Origin: Syncephalastrum monosporum B8922
Taxonomy: Eukaryota; Mucoromycota; Mucoromycetes; Mucorales; Syncephalastraceae
Length of the DNA stretch: 64,000 nt
Direction: 5' to 3'
NCBI GenBank assembly: GCA_000697355.1
Contig: JNEN01001240.1
Span: 1 to 64,000, forward strand
Part shown: one piece after another, positions 1 through 12,771 of the stretch
Position numbering within the stretch: position 1 is the first letter of the stretch
How the letters are laid out: the number at the start of each line of letters is the position of its first letter
Notes under the pieces: model-generated
Told to the model about the DNA's origin: nothing
The model's database searches: none
Seen by the model: the letters and a program-made list of their open reading frames with translations, nothing else
Position numbers and translations under genes: made by a program

Positions 1-656
1 CTTTTTCGCGTTTAGTTTGCGAAACTGCTTTTCCTTTTGGAAGTCGTTCACGGCATTGGTGAGAATGACGGTCAGCACGGCTGCAAGGATGGCGGTTCCT
101 TCGACCCTAGATATGCATCAGATGTAAGTATAGAAAATGTCGTCAGAGGCCCTATTGGGGCCACATGCTGTCGTACCAGCCCACGCGAGGTTCATTATCT
201 CTCGGCTTGGAGTAGTCCTGCCATATCCCGATTGCCAACGAGGCAACAGCCGCAATGGTCAGCATAACTACATAGGTTTGAGTTGATCTATGGCCTTCGA
301 GCAAGGGTAGGACACCTACTCAGGGTTTTGTCATTGTAGGCGGCGAGAAGGAGTTGTCCAAAGGATTTGGACGTTTGTTGGGGCAAGTCGTTTCGGCCAA
401 AGACACGGCGCCTCCTGTTGAGGTCGTCTTTGTCGTCGCTATCTAGGCCATGTTGTGGATTGACGTGCAACGCGCTGCAGATCGCATCGGGCCCGCCTAG
501 GTGGAGTAGCAAGCTCGGGTTTTTTGGATCCATGAGATCCATCATATGTGACACGGTGACACCAAAGGCGTCCGCCTCAGCTTGGTTTTCAGTATTCTCT
601 TCGTCTTCGTCTTCGTGATGGTGTAGCAAAGGCTGGTTTTCGTCCTCATCTTGCAT
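1..656 (-). CDS. PMC1: PMC1/PMCA-type P-type Ca2+ ATPase, N-terminal part (runs off window)
   Basis: This is the 5' end of a calcium-pumping P2B-type ATPase, a family that moves Ca2+ into the vacuole or out of the cell. Exons read on the minus strand are 656-320, 267-177 and 106-<1, with clean GT-AG junctions. The start is the first in-frame ATG (656). The N-terminus is acidic and soluble, with a segment (GGPDAICSALHVNP) typical of the PMC1 N-region. A hydrophobic first transmembrane helix follows the DKTL motif (IMLTIAAVASLAIG), and then WVEGTAILAAVLTVILTNAV leads into DFQKEKQFRKLN, the conserved loop before the actuator domain. The phosphorylation and nucleotide domains lie outside the window. 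The neighbour at 975 is divergent, sharing a gap of about 320 bases. Family assignment is firm. The vacuolar (PMC1) rather than plasma-membrane location is inference. Confidence 0.88.
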
Positions 657-974
657 GATATACCAGTGTAATCCAGAGAAACGAAAAAAGTCGAGAAAAA
701 AAAATCACCACAAAAAAAAAATTACGCAGGAAAGAGAAGACTGGTTTTGGATTAATCATGCCGGAGGATTTACAGTCGCGTGTACGTAATACATACACAC
801 AGACCGCACGCCCATACAATACACAAAAAGCAAGTAACTCGCGTATGCCATTCAGTTATCTTGACCTATTTTGTGCTACCATGGTAGCCACACTTTGTGT
901 CCTGGTAAAAGAGTGCGTAGTTTACGTTTGCTGCGCTATTTTCTTTGTGCGTTTCCCTTGCTTCCTTACACGCA
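657..974. other. Divergent intergenic region, PMC1 / paraoxonase-like
   Basis: This 318-base gap lies between two divergent start codons, so it must hold both promoters. It contains A-runs near 690-720. I see no convincing TATA box and no gene. Confidence 0.6.
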
Positions 975-2331
975 ATGTACGAACGCCTTTGGCTTGCTAT
1001 TGCCACTTTGGCTATTTTCCTCGGCTACATTGGTAACATTACCGCCATTGGAACTTGCAAAAAACAAGTCTAACCGCCTGTTAGGGCCCCTGCTTGACTT
1101 GAGTGGTCTCACCAAGACCATCACTCCTACAGATCATACTGGCTGTGCCAACATGCGTAGTAAGCAGTTATTGTTTATTCGTCCACCCAAATACCAAGAC
1201 ACTCACTCTTATTTATTTAAACTCATAGGTGCAGCTAGATTTAAAAATTGCGAGGAAGCGTCGTTGTCGAAGACAGAACGAGGCGTGGTTTACTTGAGCT
1301 GCGACCCGAGCCGTGATGCAGTCAACACGATTATGGATGTCAACTTTTTGCCGCTCGAAGAGCGTTCTCAGCCTACGCGTGAACATGGTGCTATTTGGCG
1401 CGTCGATTATCTCAATGTAAGCCAAGCCAGACGATGCCATGAATGAAAATGCAAGGTATTCATGGTCGAACAGGGCGATATTGACGAGGTGCCGGTCATC
1501 AAAAGCGAAGAGTTTCTTGGCAACTTTCATCCGCTCGGCATGGACCATGCCGTGACCGTAAAAAATGGCAAGGAAACAACCCGTTTCCTGGTGATCAACC
1601 TGCCCCACCACGAGGCACCTGCGATCGAAGTATTCATCCGTACCGAGGACGGTCTTATCTGGGAACGCACGCTACGCCATCCGCTGATTGCCCACCCCAA
1701 CGCGGTGCACGTTTATGATGACGAACGCTTTGTAAGCCAAGACGGCCTGCCGTCGTTCTTTTTCACAAACGACCACTATTTCGCATCGGGCCTACTCAAA
1801 ACTATCGAGAACTTTGCGCTTCTGCCTATCGCAGGCGCGTACTTTTATGATGCGCGCACCGACGAGGTATATCCTGTAGCACGTGGTCTTTCGTTTGCGA
1901 ATGGTGTGGCCGGCAACGCGTCGGTTCTCTTCATTGCTGAAACCAACCGAGTCCGTGTCAACAAGTACAAGATCACCGTCAACGACAATGCGACGCTGGT
2001 CAGCTTGGATCGGGTCGATCAGGTGAAGGTCGGCATGGCGACTGACAATCTTCACTATAACGATCAAACCGACGATCTGATCGTCACCGGACATCCGAAG
2101 GCCTTGTCGCTACTAAGCTTTGTTAAGCAAGCCAACCATACTGGCGTCCAGCGTCCTCCATCGCGGGTTGTGCTCTGGAACAGCCAGAAAGATGAGGTGA
2201 AGGATATTTTCGTCGATGATGGATCGCGTTATGGCTCCTCCTCTGGCGCTGTCTATGATGCAGACACTCATAACCTCATCATCACTGGTCTTTATGAATC
2301 AGGTATCATAGTCTGTGACAGACAATTATAG
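975..2331 (+). CDS. Paraoxonase/arylesterase-like membrane-anchored esterase
   Basis: Exons are 975-1032, 1085-1156, 1229-1416 and 1456-2331, giving about 397 residues. The family comprises six-bladed beta-propeller, calcium-dependent lactonases/arylesterases (PON) that hydrolyse lactones and aryl esters. Residues 3-19 form a hydrophobic signal anchor (LWLAIATLAIFLGYIG), as in animal PONs. Downstream, FHPLG matches the region of the PON catalytic histidine, FFTNDHYF the conserved propeller motif, and FANGV and DNLHYNDQTDDLIVTGHP the Ca2+-binding blades. The intron at 1033-1084 has a perfect CTAAC branch. The last intron (1417-1455) is only 39 bases with an AAG acceptor, so that junction is less certain. 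An AATAAA lies 5 bases after the stop, and the convergent UBC4 gene ends 107 bases away. The family is sparse in fungi. The substrate is unknown. Confidence 0.85.
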
Positions 2332-2335
2332 GGAC

Positions 2336-2345
2336 AATAAATAAA
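2336..2345 (+). terminator. Poly(A) signal of the paraoxonase-like gene
   Basis: AATAAATAAA begins 5 bases after the stop codon at 2331. It lies in the short gap between convergent genes and fits a polyadenylation signal. Confidence 0.5.
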
Positions 2346-2438
2346 GCATATGGCTCCCAACACTGTAAAACATGCACCCCTTCCCATTTGTACATTCGCA
2401 GTCTACCTTTAATTGATCAAAGACAACCATATGAGCAA

Positions 2439-3592
<1,154 letters not shown>

Positions 3593-3728
3593 TGGACTGA
3601 GGGGTATGTGATGATTTTCACGTCGAGTGTAAGAGAAAAAAGAAGAAACAGTTTTCAGGCGGGTTTTTCCAAGGAGGACTTTTACAGTGCAACCGGGTCA
3701 ATCAAAACTCAGCCAAAAAAGTTGCTCG

Positions 3729-4931
3729 TCACGAGTGTTTTGCTGCGGTCTTTATTATACAACACTCGACTGCCAATCCAACCGAGCCGAATGGTTTGGT
3801 TGAATATTGCGGCATATACGCTCGCCTGAATTGGCCGCTAGGGTTGCCAATGCTCTTGTGAAGCAGCCGGTTGGACATGAAGACAATACTGCCTGCCCTG
3901 GTTTCGATCCATTCTTCGCGGTCGTTCCCACCCGGGCCCAGTGGGCGTACCAGGAGAGTTCCGTTCTTCTGTATTGGAAGACGTTACACACCTGTCTTTT
4001 GATTTGGCTGTTATACCCCTCCAGCCCCTCTTCCTCTTCCTCTGCCTATCGCTTTCCCGTCTTCTGGTAACTTCATTACCTGGCTCATGTCATCCAAGGC
4101 GATCCAGCACGCGACCGTGTCTTCTTCCTGTTGCTCACGCTTCAGGTAATCCGAGTCCTAGACAACATGTGAGGCCTTCTTCCTACCTCAGAAAATATAT
4201 TGAAATAAGCTGCTTACGCGGTGCCAAGCAAACTGGGAATGCGCCGCCGAGCGAGGGGGTTTGATGATGTACTGCTCGTTGAACTACAGTACACAGTGGG
4301 GGCGCAATGAGAGGTCGCGTGTGGGTTACACAAAGCAAGCATCCTGACGTGTTGTCTGTTTCTATCTTTGTCATACCACATACACCGTGTCCTTCTCCAA
4401 CAACTGGGCTGCCCACACGCTCACGGTTTCCAGGACAACGTGAGACACGTTGACCTGACTGATAGCATCTCTCCGTGATTTATAAGCCGATACGCTATAT
4501 TTGTAATCATCGTTCTCGGGCTCGTCCAAGTAGCCACATGTCAAAGGCTCTGTTTCGATAAAATCAAAAAGGTGATTTGCGGACGCGGGCGGTGGCGTGA
4601 GCACGTTTTCAGTACGTATCATGTGTAGGCTATATTTGTTCTTGGAATAGGAAACTCACCGACAATACACCCTAAATCTTGACTGAGATCGTAGCCTTCT
4701 GACAGCAGGTAGTTGGTTAAAATGTCAGCTTCCTCATGAAGCACATGAAGCTGATTCTCGCTGAGAGCTTTTTTTGTCAAAAGTTGTTTCCGGTCATATT
4801 ATTTCAGCTTGTTAATTTAACAAAGCAGAGAGGCACAGTATACGTAATATTTGCGGGTGCCTACCGTCTTCCAAAACGAGGTAACCATCGTTTGAGAACT
4901 TTTGAAGCTGTGCCTTTGTTAAGAGACCCAT
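3729..4931 (-). CDS. Phytanoyl-CoA dioxygenase (PhyH) family protein
   Basis: This is a non-heme Fe(II)/2-oxoglutarate oxygenase of the PhyH/PHYHD1 family. Exons (minus) are 4931-4865, 4767-4660, 4549-4377, 4283-4218, 4157-4080 and 3968-3729, giving 243 residues. The start MGLLTKAQLQKFSNDGYLVL is the classic PhyH N-terminus. The iron-binding triad is visible: His137 and Asp139 in FAWHRDSDYL, and His201 in MSNRLLHKS. The 2-oxoglutarate-binding Arg follows in GQFRRAYMPQYS. VACWIALDDMS and NGTLLVRPLGPG are the expected core strands. The second exon uses an AAAAAAAG acceptor without a p pyrimidine tract, chosen because it gives the frame LSENQLHVLHEEAD. A conserved core suggests an active enzyme. 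The substrate is unknown. It shares a 97-base divergent promoter with the gene at 5029. Confidence 0.9.
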
Positions 4932-5028
4932 TGCCAGGTGGAAAAAAAAATGAAGAGAGAAGAAAGCGTTAGAATATGACCACGCTTGACGCGGTCCCTC
5001 TTTTTCCCCGCTTTTCCACCCAACCCGC

Positions 5029-5812
5029 ATGAATATGAACAAGTAAGGTGCACTATGCACACACTCGACTCATTCTCAACTCACTTATCCATCTAAAAAG
5101 GACGGTGCAGGCGATCACTGAGGCCAAAGCAGTACTTGTCAATATGCAGACCGTCACTGAACGCATTCGCCGTGCCGAGGGCGACATCATGTAAATTTTT
5201 GAGACAACAGCCGCACATTAACAGCGACGAACGATCTTTGAATTGACGGGATGGTATCCAGTTCGCTTTATCAGATATTTGTGGAAGCTGCCGTCAATTG
5301 TTCATGGCATTGCGAGGATATTGTTGTCCTGACGCCATCGGATGAGAATAAGACGAGCGAGGCACAGATGAAGCGCTTGCAGCAAGAAGGCAATGTGTCA
5401 CGCTGGTAAACTTAATTTCACATGCTGACAGCGTCTGTGTGTAAACAGCGCAAACGATGGCCACGAGCGTGAGAGACTTGTTGGCGTCGGCCAAAGCGTT
5501 CGTCAAGGACAAGGAAACGATGCAGCGACACGCCTTTGAGGAGACTGCTGCTCGTGTACCTGTCGAGTAAGTACTCACTCAATCCTACAGGAGTGAAAGA
5601 GAGCGCTGAGAGCTATTAGGCCCGCGGGATTGGAGTATGAGACAGTCATGGACGCCTTGGTGGGATTAGAAGAAGCCGATCGTGAGAAGCAAGCATGGCG
5701 AGACAAAGTGGATGGGGCACTGCAGTACAGGCAAGAAACAATGGTGTACTCTGCGTGCATGGCTTGTGACGGATGGGCAGCAGAACAAACGAAGAACTCG
5801 GACCAGGCCTGA
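5029..5812 (+). CDS. Small alpha-helical protein of unknown function (gene model uncertain)
   Basis: I do not recognise this gene. An intact model uses exons 5029-5042, 5101-5190, 5262-5405, 5468-5566 and 5620-5812 (179 residues). Helical, charged segments are clear: TVQAITEAKAVLVNMQTVTE near the start, SEAQMKRLQQEG in the middle, then VRDLLASAKAFVKDKETMQR and LEYETVMDALVGLEEADREK near the end. Two junctions are weak. Exon 3 has a competing open stretch in another frame from 5225 (RTIFELTGWYPVRF and on) that cannot be joined in phase. Exon 4 needs a rare GAG acceptor at 5467, because the better AAACAG site at 5448 is one base out of frame. Either the splicing is unusual, or the sequence carries a small indel or lesion. 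It is divergent from the PhyH gene. Confidence 0.5.
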
Positions 5813-5966
5813 AAGCAGTTTAATTCTTCTTACTGTACGAAGGAAAAAAAGTACATAATATAAAATATGGCTCCCTCCCCCCACTTGGAACCTCCCTTTA
5901 AACCATTTATAAATGGAAGCCGACCCAAAATCCCGTTTGCGCGCACCTTTTTCCGCCCTTTGATTG

Positions 5967-8900
5967 ATGGACTTTTTACTTGCCGTCTCGCAAAACAATG
6001 TGGACAAGGTCCGGCAAATCCTCCAGACCGGCATCGACGTCAACTCGCCCATCCTCTGGAATGCAAAAGACACGTATTCGCCCGTTCTGCCGTCCACCGC
6101 ATCTGCACGCCCCGAACTGCGAGAACGCCTGCAGAGCGGCCAAGAATACCACAGCCGTGCCCTGAACATTGCCGTTCTCGGCGGCCACGCCGACATGTGC
6201 CGTCTCTTGCTCAGCGCTGGCGCAGACATCAACGTCAAGGATGGCCGGGGCAGGTAAATACTCACAACAGGGCGAAAAGAAATCCCAAAATTATGGAGGG
6301 AAAAAGAGGGACCCAGAAAAAACAACGGGCAAGATAGACAGACAGGTGTGTGGGTAACACAAATCTATTGTAGGACCGCGCTCATTTGTGCGATCTACGG
6401 ACTGGACCTCGACGTCGGCAACATCAACACCACCAACTTGCCTCTCATATCCAAAACCCACGATGCACACTACGATATCATGAAAAATATCCTTTTACGG
6501 CATCCGAATCTCTTTGTATCCACCCTCGATGCCCCGCAATTCGAGATCAAGGGGATCACTCCCCTTTGTCTCGCCAGCTACCTCAGCAAGACAGATGTCA
6601 TCCAGCTCCTACTCGAAGACGGTCGTATCAATGTCGATGGCACCGACAGCAAAAGCGCCACTGCCTTGATGTATGCTGGTAAATAATCCGGTTTGGCTGT
6701 GAAACAATCAAACCACTTACCAACCTATCGACTAGCACGCGACGGAAATTTACCCATTGTGAAGCTCCTCCTAAACTACCATGCTTCTCCTGATATCACG
6801 GACAATCATGGCTGGTCTGCCATTCAATACGCCGGAAGAAGCCCCGAGATTGTTCAGCTTTACGAGGAGGCACTGCGATGCCGACGGCATGAGCTCGCGG
6901 TAAGCCTCTACCCTCACCACCCGACGCGTATCTTAATATGCCTTTTAGCATCTGCATGGCCAAACGCCCTTGGCGAAACACACCTTGACGAATTATACCA
7001 AACTGTCCCACTTGATTTCCTCCCTCCCAGAATACCCATCCTCACTTGCACACGTTCAATTCAAAACGCTCCACGACATTGATCTGATGGACCCCACCGC
7101 TGCCCCTATCACCCAGATACTGCAAAACGCATTTCTGCAGGCAATTAAACGACATGATCATGCGACGCTGCGCACACTCCTGCTATGGTCGCCACCCTTA
7201 CACAAAGATCAACGTCCCCTGTCAGGTCCCTTGCTTGTCAATTTCCATGACCCAAAAACTGGCATGACCGCACTCCACCACGCCATGCGCACCAAGCCGC
7301 TGCCCTCGCTCGACACAATCGTGCTCCTCTATCAGGCAGGTATCGATATCAATTCGCAGACCTACTATGGCCGTACCGCGCTGCACCATCTTGCGCGATT
7401 CGGTCTCGACAAGGACGGCAAGACATGGGCGATCCAAAAGAGCAACAAAGATCAGAAAACCCAGCCACCGCAGACGCCCCAGCAACGCACCATGTCGGCG
7501 CACCCGATGCGCATGAATTCTATTTCGAGCATGACGTCGTCTGTGGCCGATGCGGGCCCCAGCTCGCCACCGCCGCCCCTGTCACCTACAACGGAACAGA
7601 ATGATACGGACCCGAGCCGCTATTCGGTACAGTCAGCGGAATCGGCCACGTCGGCTTCGTCCAACCATACTCCCGACGCCACTTGGAAGGCTATCATGGC
7701 AGCTCCGACCGTACCGCAGCACCTTGCTGCAGCCGCGTCTCTGCTGATTCGCCTCGGCGCGCTTGTCAACATTGCTGACCCGAACGGCAACACGCCGCTG
7801 CACTTTGCGGCCGAGTTTGGCGCCGTGCCTGAAGTTCTCGAAGTACTCATTATGGAGAATGCGGATCTGACGCTTAAGAACAAAAAGGGCCTGACACCCT
7901 TGGACGTCTGCAAGAACGAGGACATCCGGAAACGCATACTTCGTATGTAGATCTTGAACGCACACACACACACTATATCTACTGACATTTGGTTTCATAG
8001 AACTGGAGCACGAGCGGAAAACGTCCATCAAGACAAAATCATCTGTGTCGTACATGAGTGCGGGTGGTAGTAACGTGAAGCCTTTTGAAAACGCAAGCGA
8101 CTACCGTGGCTCGTCCGCTTCGCTGTCGCGCTCCGTCTCCCGTTCTACCCTGCGCACAGACGCCAACGGCAGCAGCAACAGCAGCAAATGGCTTTCCCAA
8201 CCTTCGTCAGCGACCTCGCTTCAAGGCAGCGACGAAGAAGAAGACGAGGGTGACATGGACCTCGAGTTTCAGAAAATTCTCAAGGCCTTCTTTAGCTATC
8301 AAACCACTTTTACAGATAGTATCGAATCGGCCTTGGCCAAGATCACCGACAGCATCCTCAACACGACGTCCTTCCCTGTTGAAGAAACCATCACGCGGCT
8401 CCGGCTCGAGCTGCGACAAGCGCACGACATGTTTGACGTGACCGATCAGCGCGCGGAGCGCGTCATGATGCATTACCGACAGGAACTGGAGCAGGTCGAG
8501 CAGATTCATCAAGCGGATTGGGACATGTCGGATCTCCAGGGTGACAAGGTTGACAAGTTGTTTGATGTCTTTGAGCGCATCGACGGCCGATTCTGCCAAC
8601 TTGAGCTGGATCAGGACGAATTGGTGGAGCAAATCGAGTCGCTTCGCCGTGCCGCTACACGCCAACAACCGAGTCAAGGCGGCGATGGTGCTGACGTATG
8701 GGATAGTGTGACCAATTTGACGCAGTCGCTCTTGATTCTGGACACGGTCTCCGTCGATGCCGTGCTCTACTCGCGCGAAGATCGGAAGCGGCTCTGCAGC
8801 GACATGGCACGCACGGTCGACATGGTACTCTCTGCACTGAATTCAAAGGAGGGTGACAAAGCCAAGGCGGCGCGTGAAGAGATCGAAGTGAAATGGAAAA

Positions 8901-10522
8901 CCGTCCGTCTTTTACTGAGCAAAGAGGCGGACCCTGCTCAGCTCGCCAAGTCCACCACAGCGACCGTTCCTGTTACCGTTCAGGGCCCTGCCCAGTGGAA
9001 ACGACAAATGATAGCGGCACGTCTGTATGGCCAGAAAGACCATCACGTCTCGCTCAACACGCTCGAGCTCAATTTTGAGATTTTGCACAGCAACCTTTGC
9101 GAGGTGCAAAAGGACCTCGATACCATCAACCAGCGCGTCGCACAGGTCTTTGCGAGCAAACGGGCCATGTACGACCAATGCCTCAAGCTCGAAGGCGAGC
9201 TGCAATCCGGAACACGACCCAAACCAGTCGTACGCGCCGATCTCGAAGCGGTGCTGACGTCCACCCAGACCCTATTTGATGAGCAGAAGCAGCTCGAAGA
9301 AGAACGGTCCACGTTGCGCAAGGAGCTCGTCAAACTCGAAAAGGAGTTGGATGATGTCCGTGCGAGGGTGCGCCAGACTCGGCCCCCTGTGCTGTTGCAG
9401 GGCTTGTTGGAGCGTCTCGAGACGGAACCTATGCCGCTCGTCAAGGTCGAAAAGGACTGGAAGGAGGACGCCAACTTGGTGATGGAGATGTTTGAAGATG
9501 ACAGCAGTATGACAACGAGCAGCAGCCGAACGAGCAGTATACACGAAGAGCTTCCCTTCCTCTCGTCACTCTCGCCGCTCGGTCTCCAATGTGTCGTCAC
9601 CCGCCTGGATGCTAGCCTATACGCCCTGAAGGTGCTCGCCAAGAGCCACATTGGCCGCTCGCGCCAGACACTGCTTGAGGTATCCACCGCGTTGACCCAA
9701 GCCAATGCTGAGCTCGAGGAGACGCGCTCGCAAATGACAGCGCTCTATGATGAAGCGGCCGAGGTGGCCCACCAGGTGTTCACGCTCAAGACCGAACTTG
9801 AGACGATTGTGCAGCACCGCAAGGAAGAGATCGTCAAGGTGTGGGAGGTAGTCGATGAAGTCTCTGAAGGCGTCAACCAGCAACAGCAGCAGCAGCAGCA
9901 GCCGAAGCCAGCTTCTCAAGAAGGCCAGGGCGAGGCATCTAAATCCGAAGAGCGCGTGGAAGACCAGGATCGACACCAATGGATTATTCGTGAGCTTGAG
10001 CAGCTCCAGAATGTCAACGAGAGCTTGCAAGAAGCCATTGAGGATCTGCAGCGTGAGCAGGACGAGATTGGCCAGAAGCTGCGTCGCCTCGCCACGGCCT
10101 TGATTGAGCCGCAAGTCAACTGCCTCGTGGGCCAGGACGAGAGCTCGCTGCTGACCGTCAGCGACCGTCTTTCCGAATTGATGGAGCGCGTGCGACACCA
10201 AGGCTTTGGTATGTCCGGCCACACAACGAGCGACAAGAGCCCACTGCCTCACGCGTCCTCGGCAGCGACAGCAGACAGTCGACGCTTCTCGGTTGCGACC
10301 CAAAACAGCATGCGCTCCAGTATCGCTCCACGGACCGTGCCACGACCGCAAACCCATGCTCGCATGTCTGCGGCAACACGTGCTAGCCAGCGCATGTCTG
10401 TCATGTCCACAGCAAGCTTCACTTCGCTCTCCTCTTATCAGCAGGATCGCATGTTAGCGCGTGCATCGACCCTTAGCAGCGCTTTCAGCCGGTCACAGCA
10501 TTCCCTTGTTCAAATAAAATAG
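5967..10522 (+). CDS. Large ankyrin-repeat / coiled-coil protein
   Basis: Exons are 5967-6253, 6374-6678, 6736-6899, 6949-7942 and 8001-10522, giving 1,423 residues. The first third carries degenerate ankyrin repeats (for example ALNIAVLGGHADMCRLLLSA, ITPLCLASYL, GMTALHHAMR, YYGRTALHHLARFG and NGNTPLHFAAEFG). A Ser/Pro-rich insert (coded near 7480-7680) interrupts the later repeats. From about residue 600 the protein is acidic and strongly heptad-like, with long coiled coils, a poly-Gln stretch near residue 1,210 and a Ser/Arg-rich tail. This architecture suggests a scaffold or tether. I cannot assign a specific function. All junctions are GT-AG and preserve frame. The start is the first ATG of the first repeat, and a shadow frame starts with TTG three bases earlier. 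Confidence 0.88.
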
Positions 10523-10968
10523 TAATTCATGTCATTAATAAATCATACTCTCACCTACACATAAAGTCATATGCATATCGGTGAAAAGAATATATTCACA
10601 CAAACACGGTGCTCCGCGCAATAGAAAATGTTGCAAGGCTTTCCTCTATGTGTTTGCGAATATACATACCGTATACAGTATGTAGATACCGAATACATGC
10701 AACCTGTATGTCATTAGAGAGACGACGTGTATAACAATACATGTAGAAAAAGGCACGTCACAGCTAAGATCCTTACGGTTTCATTTTTTTAATAGAGAGT
10801 AGATAGATAGAAGTAGATGGATATAGTAGATGGATAAAGACACAGGCCCAGAGAGTTCCATATACACGCAAGAAATAGAATGCAAAAGGAAAAGGAAATG
10901 AAATGAATTAAAATCAAAACGGAACTCTTTTTTAATATTATGTACATCCAATTTGAGTGTTTGCTATT
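10523..10968. other. Convergent 3' intergenic region
   Basis: This AT-rich gap between convergent genes holds an AATAAA at about 10537 for the plus-strand gene and a short GATA/GTAGAT-like microsatellite near 10795-10835. No gene is seen. Confidence 0.5.
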
Positions 10969-12538
10969 CTACCAGCAGAGACCGCCCTGGAACTCTACAC
11001 AGCGTAATCCCAACTGCCATATGTTCAAATGAAGCAGCGCCCAGCGATGATCTGGATTGACATACTGCTTCTCTTTTCGCATCACGGCGCCCATGTCAAT
11101 ATCCTGGTTGGGAGTCATTCGCTCCGGCTTGGACTCCCAGACGTTCTCGTGCTCCTGGTGACACGTAAAGGCACGTTCGCTGTATACAATAGGCAGGTCA
11201 AATGTCCATGCGGCTGTACCAATAAACTCGATGTCGACCCTGAAAAGCGGATCAGTTTCCTTCTTGTGTTGTTTGCCGCTTACTTACCAGGCAACGCCAC
11301 CCGACTCGCGATAGCCCTTGACAAGCTTCCACGTATCACGATGGGCCATGGTATAATCGCCTGCCTGGTCACCCAGGCGAAGCAGCGTTTGATGGTCGGT
11401 CACATTCGTTGGGCCCGGTAATTGATAGTTGCCCCAGTCTTGATCGTCCAGTCTGCACGCAGTGTAGAGCATGTCATCGTCGGGGAAAGCGGGGAGATTA
11501 ACGATAGTTTTGGGAAGATTATCGTGGCTATGATAATACATAAAAAAAACCATTAATACTCGAAATCATCCTACAGTAACACAGCACTTACATGTTGTGA
11601 CGGTCCTGATGTTGCAAGTAAATCACACCTTTTTGGAAGGCCCGCGATTTAACGGCATTGTGGAAGTTGTGCGACCAGATATCATCTAAAGAAATTCAAA
11701 AGTCAGATCAGAAAGACAGCTCAAAAATAAGGTACAGACTAAAAACGAATGTCAAATCGGACCATACCTTGGTTGGTGCACGCAACAAACTCGCCACGTG
11801 CGAACCGAATACCGACATTTTTGCCTTCAAATTCGTGAAGAGGCGCATTGCCGTGGTTGGGCAATTCGTTGTGGATGTTCTCGGGGACGGTGATAATTCG
11901 GTAGGTTAAGAATTCAGATCGACGGAAGCGCTAATTGGGATGAGGTGAGTCGGTTTCTACTCCTGTCGATCTTCTCCCCCGCAAATAACAATAATAAAAA
12001 CAAAAGAGGACAACTTACGAAAGTATCAATAACAGTACGTTTATCGCTGGGTGGATTCCATTCAATAATGAGCAATTCGATCTTTTCACGGGTGTGTTCG
12101 GCTAAAAGGTAGGCGCTGTCAATGTGGTTCTGCAGTCGATGATACTGGTTCCTAGGAGATCGACGGATCAATGAGATAAAGATGGCACGGGCAACGGTGA
12201 TAGAATGGAAATGACAGCCATTCTATTCAATTCCAATGGTCTTACCCGGCATAGTCGTCCATACGCGTAACAGTGACGATGGACAAGTAGTAAGTGGGAT
12301 CCTCGCCAGACTCTAGGCACTGGTCCCATTGCTCTCGGGTGAGATCCAAAGGTTGTGAAGTGTCGGGCAGACAGCCGCCGAGGGATGCGAGGTCGAATGG
12401 GCGCTTCTGGTGCAGATTGGACTGAAGACTTCCCGAGCGGAAATGGACGGTGGACACAGAGAAGGTGAACAGAATGGAGAGGGCAATGATGGACAGGACA
12501 GTCAAGATGGCCGCTCGCTTAGAGAAGCCCCAAAGCAT
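10969..12538 (-). CDS. Type II membrane glycosyltransferase-like protein
   Basis: Exons (minus) are 12538-12246, 12151-12019, 11930-11768, 11685-11592, 11527-11288 and 11239-10969, giving 397 residues. A short cytoplasmic tail is followed by one transmembrane helix (AILTVLSIIALSILFTF), the topology of Golgi glycosyltransferases. The lumenal part opens with YYLSIVTVTRMDDYAGNQ, continues with IELLIIEWNPPSDKR and then GIRFARGEFVACTNQDDIWS. That pattern resembles GT-A-like nucleotide-sugar folds found in algae, oomycetes and fungi, with DD as a possible metal-binding pair. Later segments contain DYTMAHRDTWKLVKGYRE and VDIEFIGTAAW. Fold class is inferred from pattern and donor/acceptor sugars are unknown. 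It ends 446 bases from the convergent ankyrin gene. Confidence 0.75.
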
Positions 12539-12771
12539 GGCTGAGTCTTTTGAGAAAAGGAGAGAAGGGAAAGGTGACGAGAAGAAAAAGGGGAACAGGC
12601 GACACTGGAAAAAGGAACGGGATGGAATTAGGAACTGATGGGCGCACGAGGAAAAAAATGATTATTCCGTGGGGCACCTACATCACCGAGCTTGATGATG
12701 GCAAATCGGCAATTCTATTTAGTATTATTATGACCACTGCACGCTACCACCCTTACATTATACTATCTACA

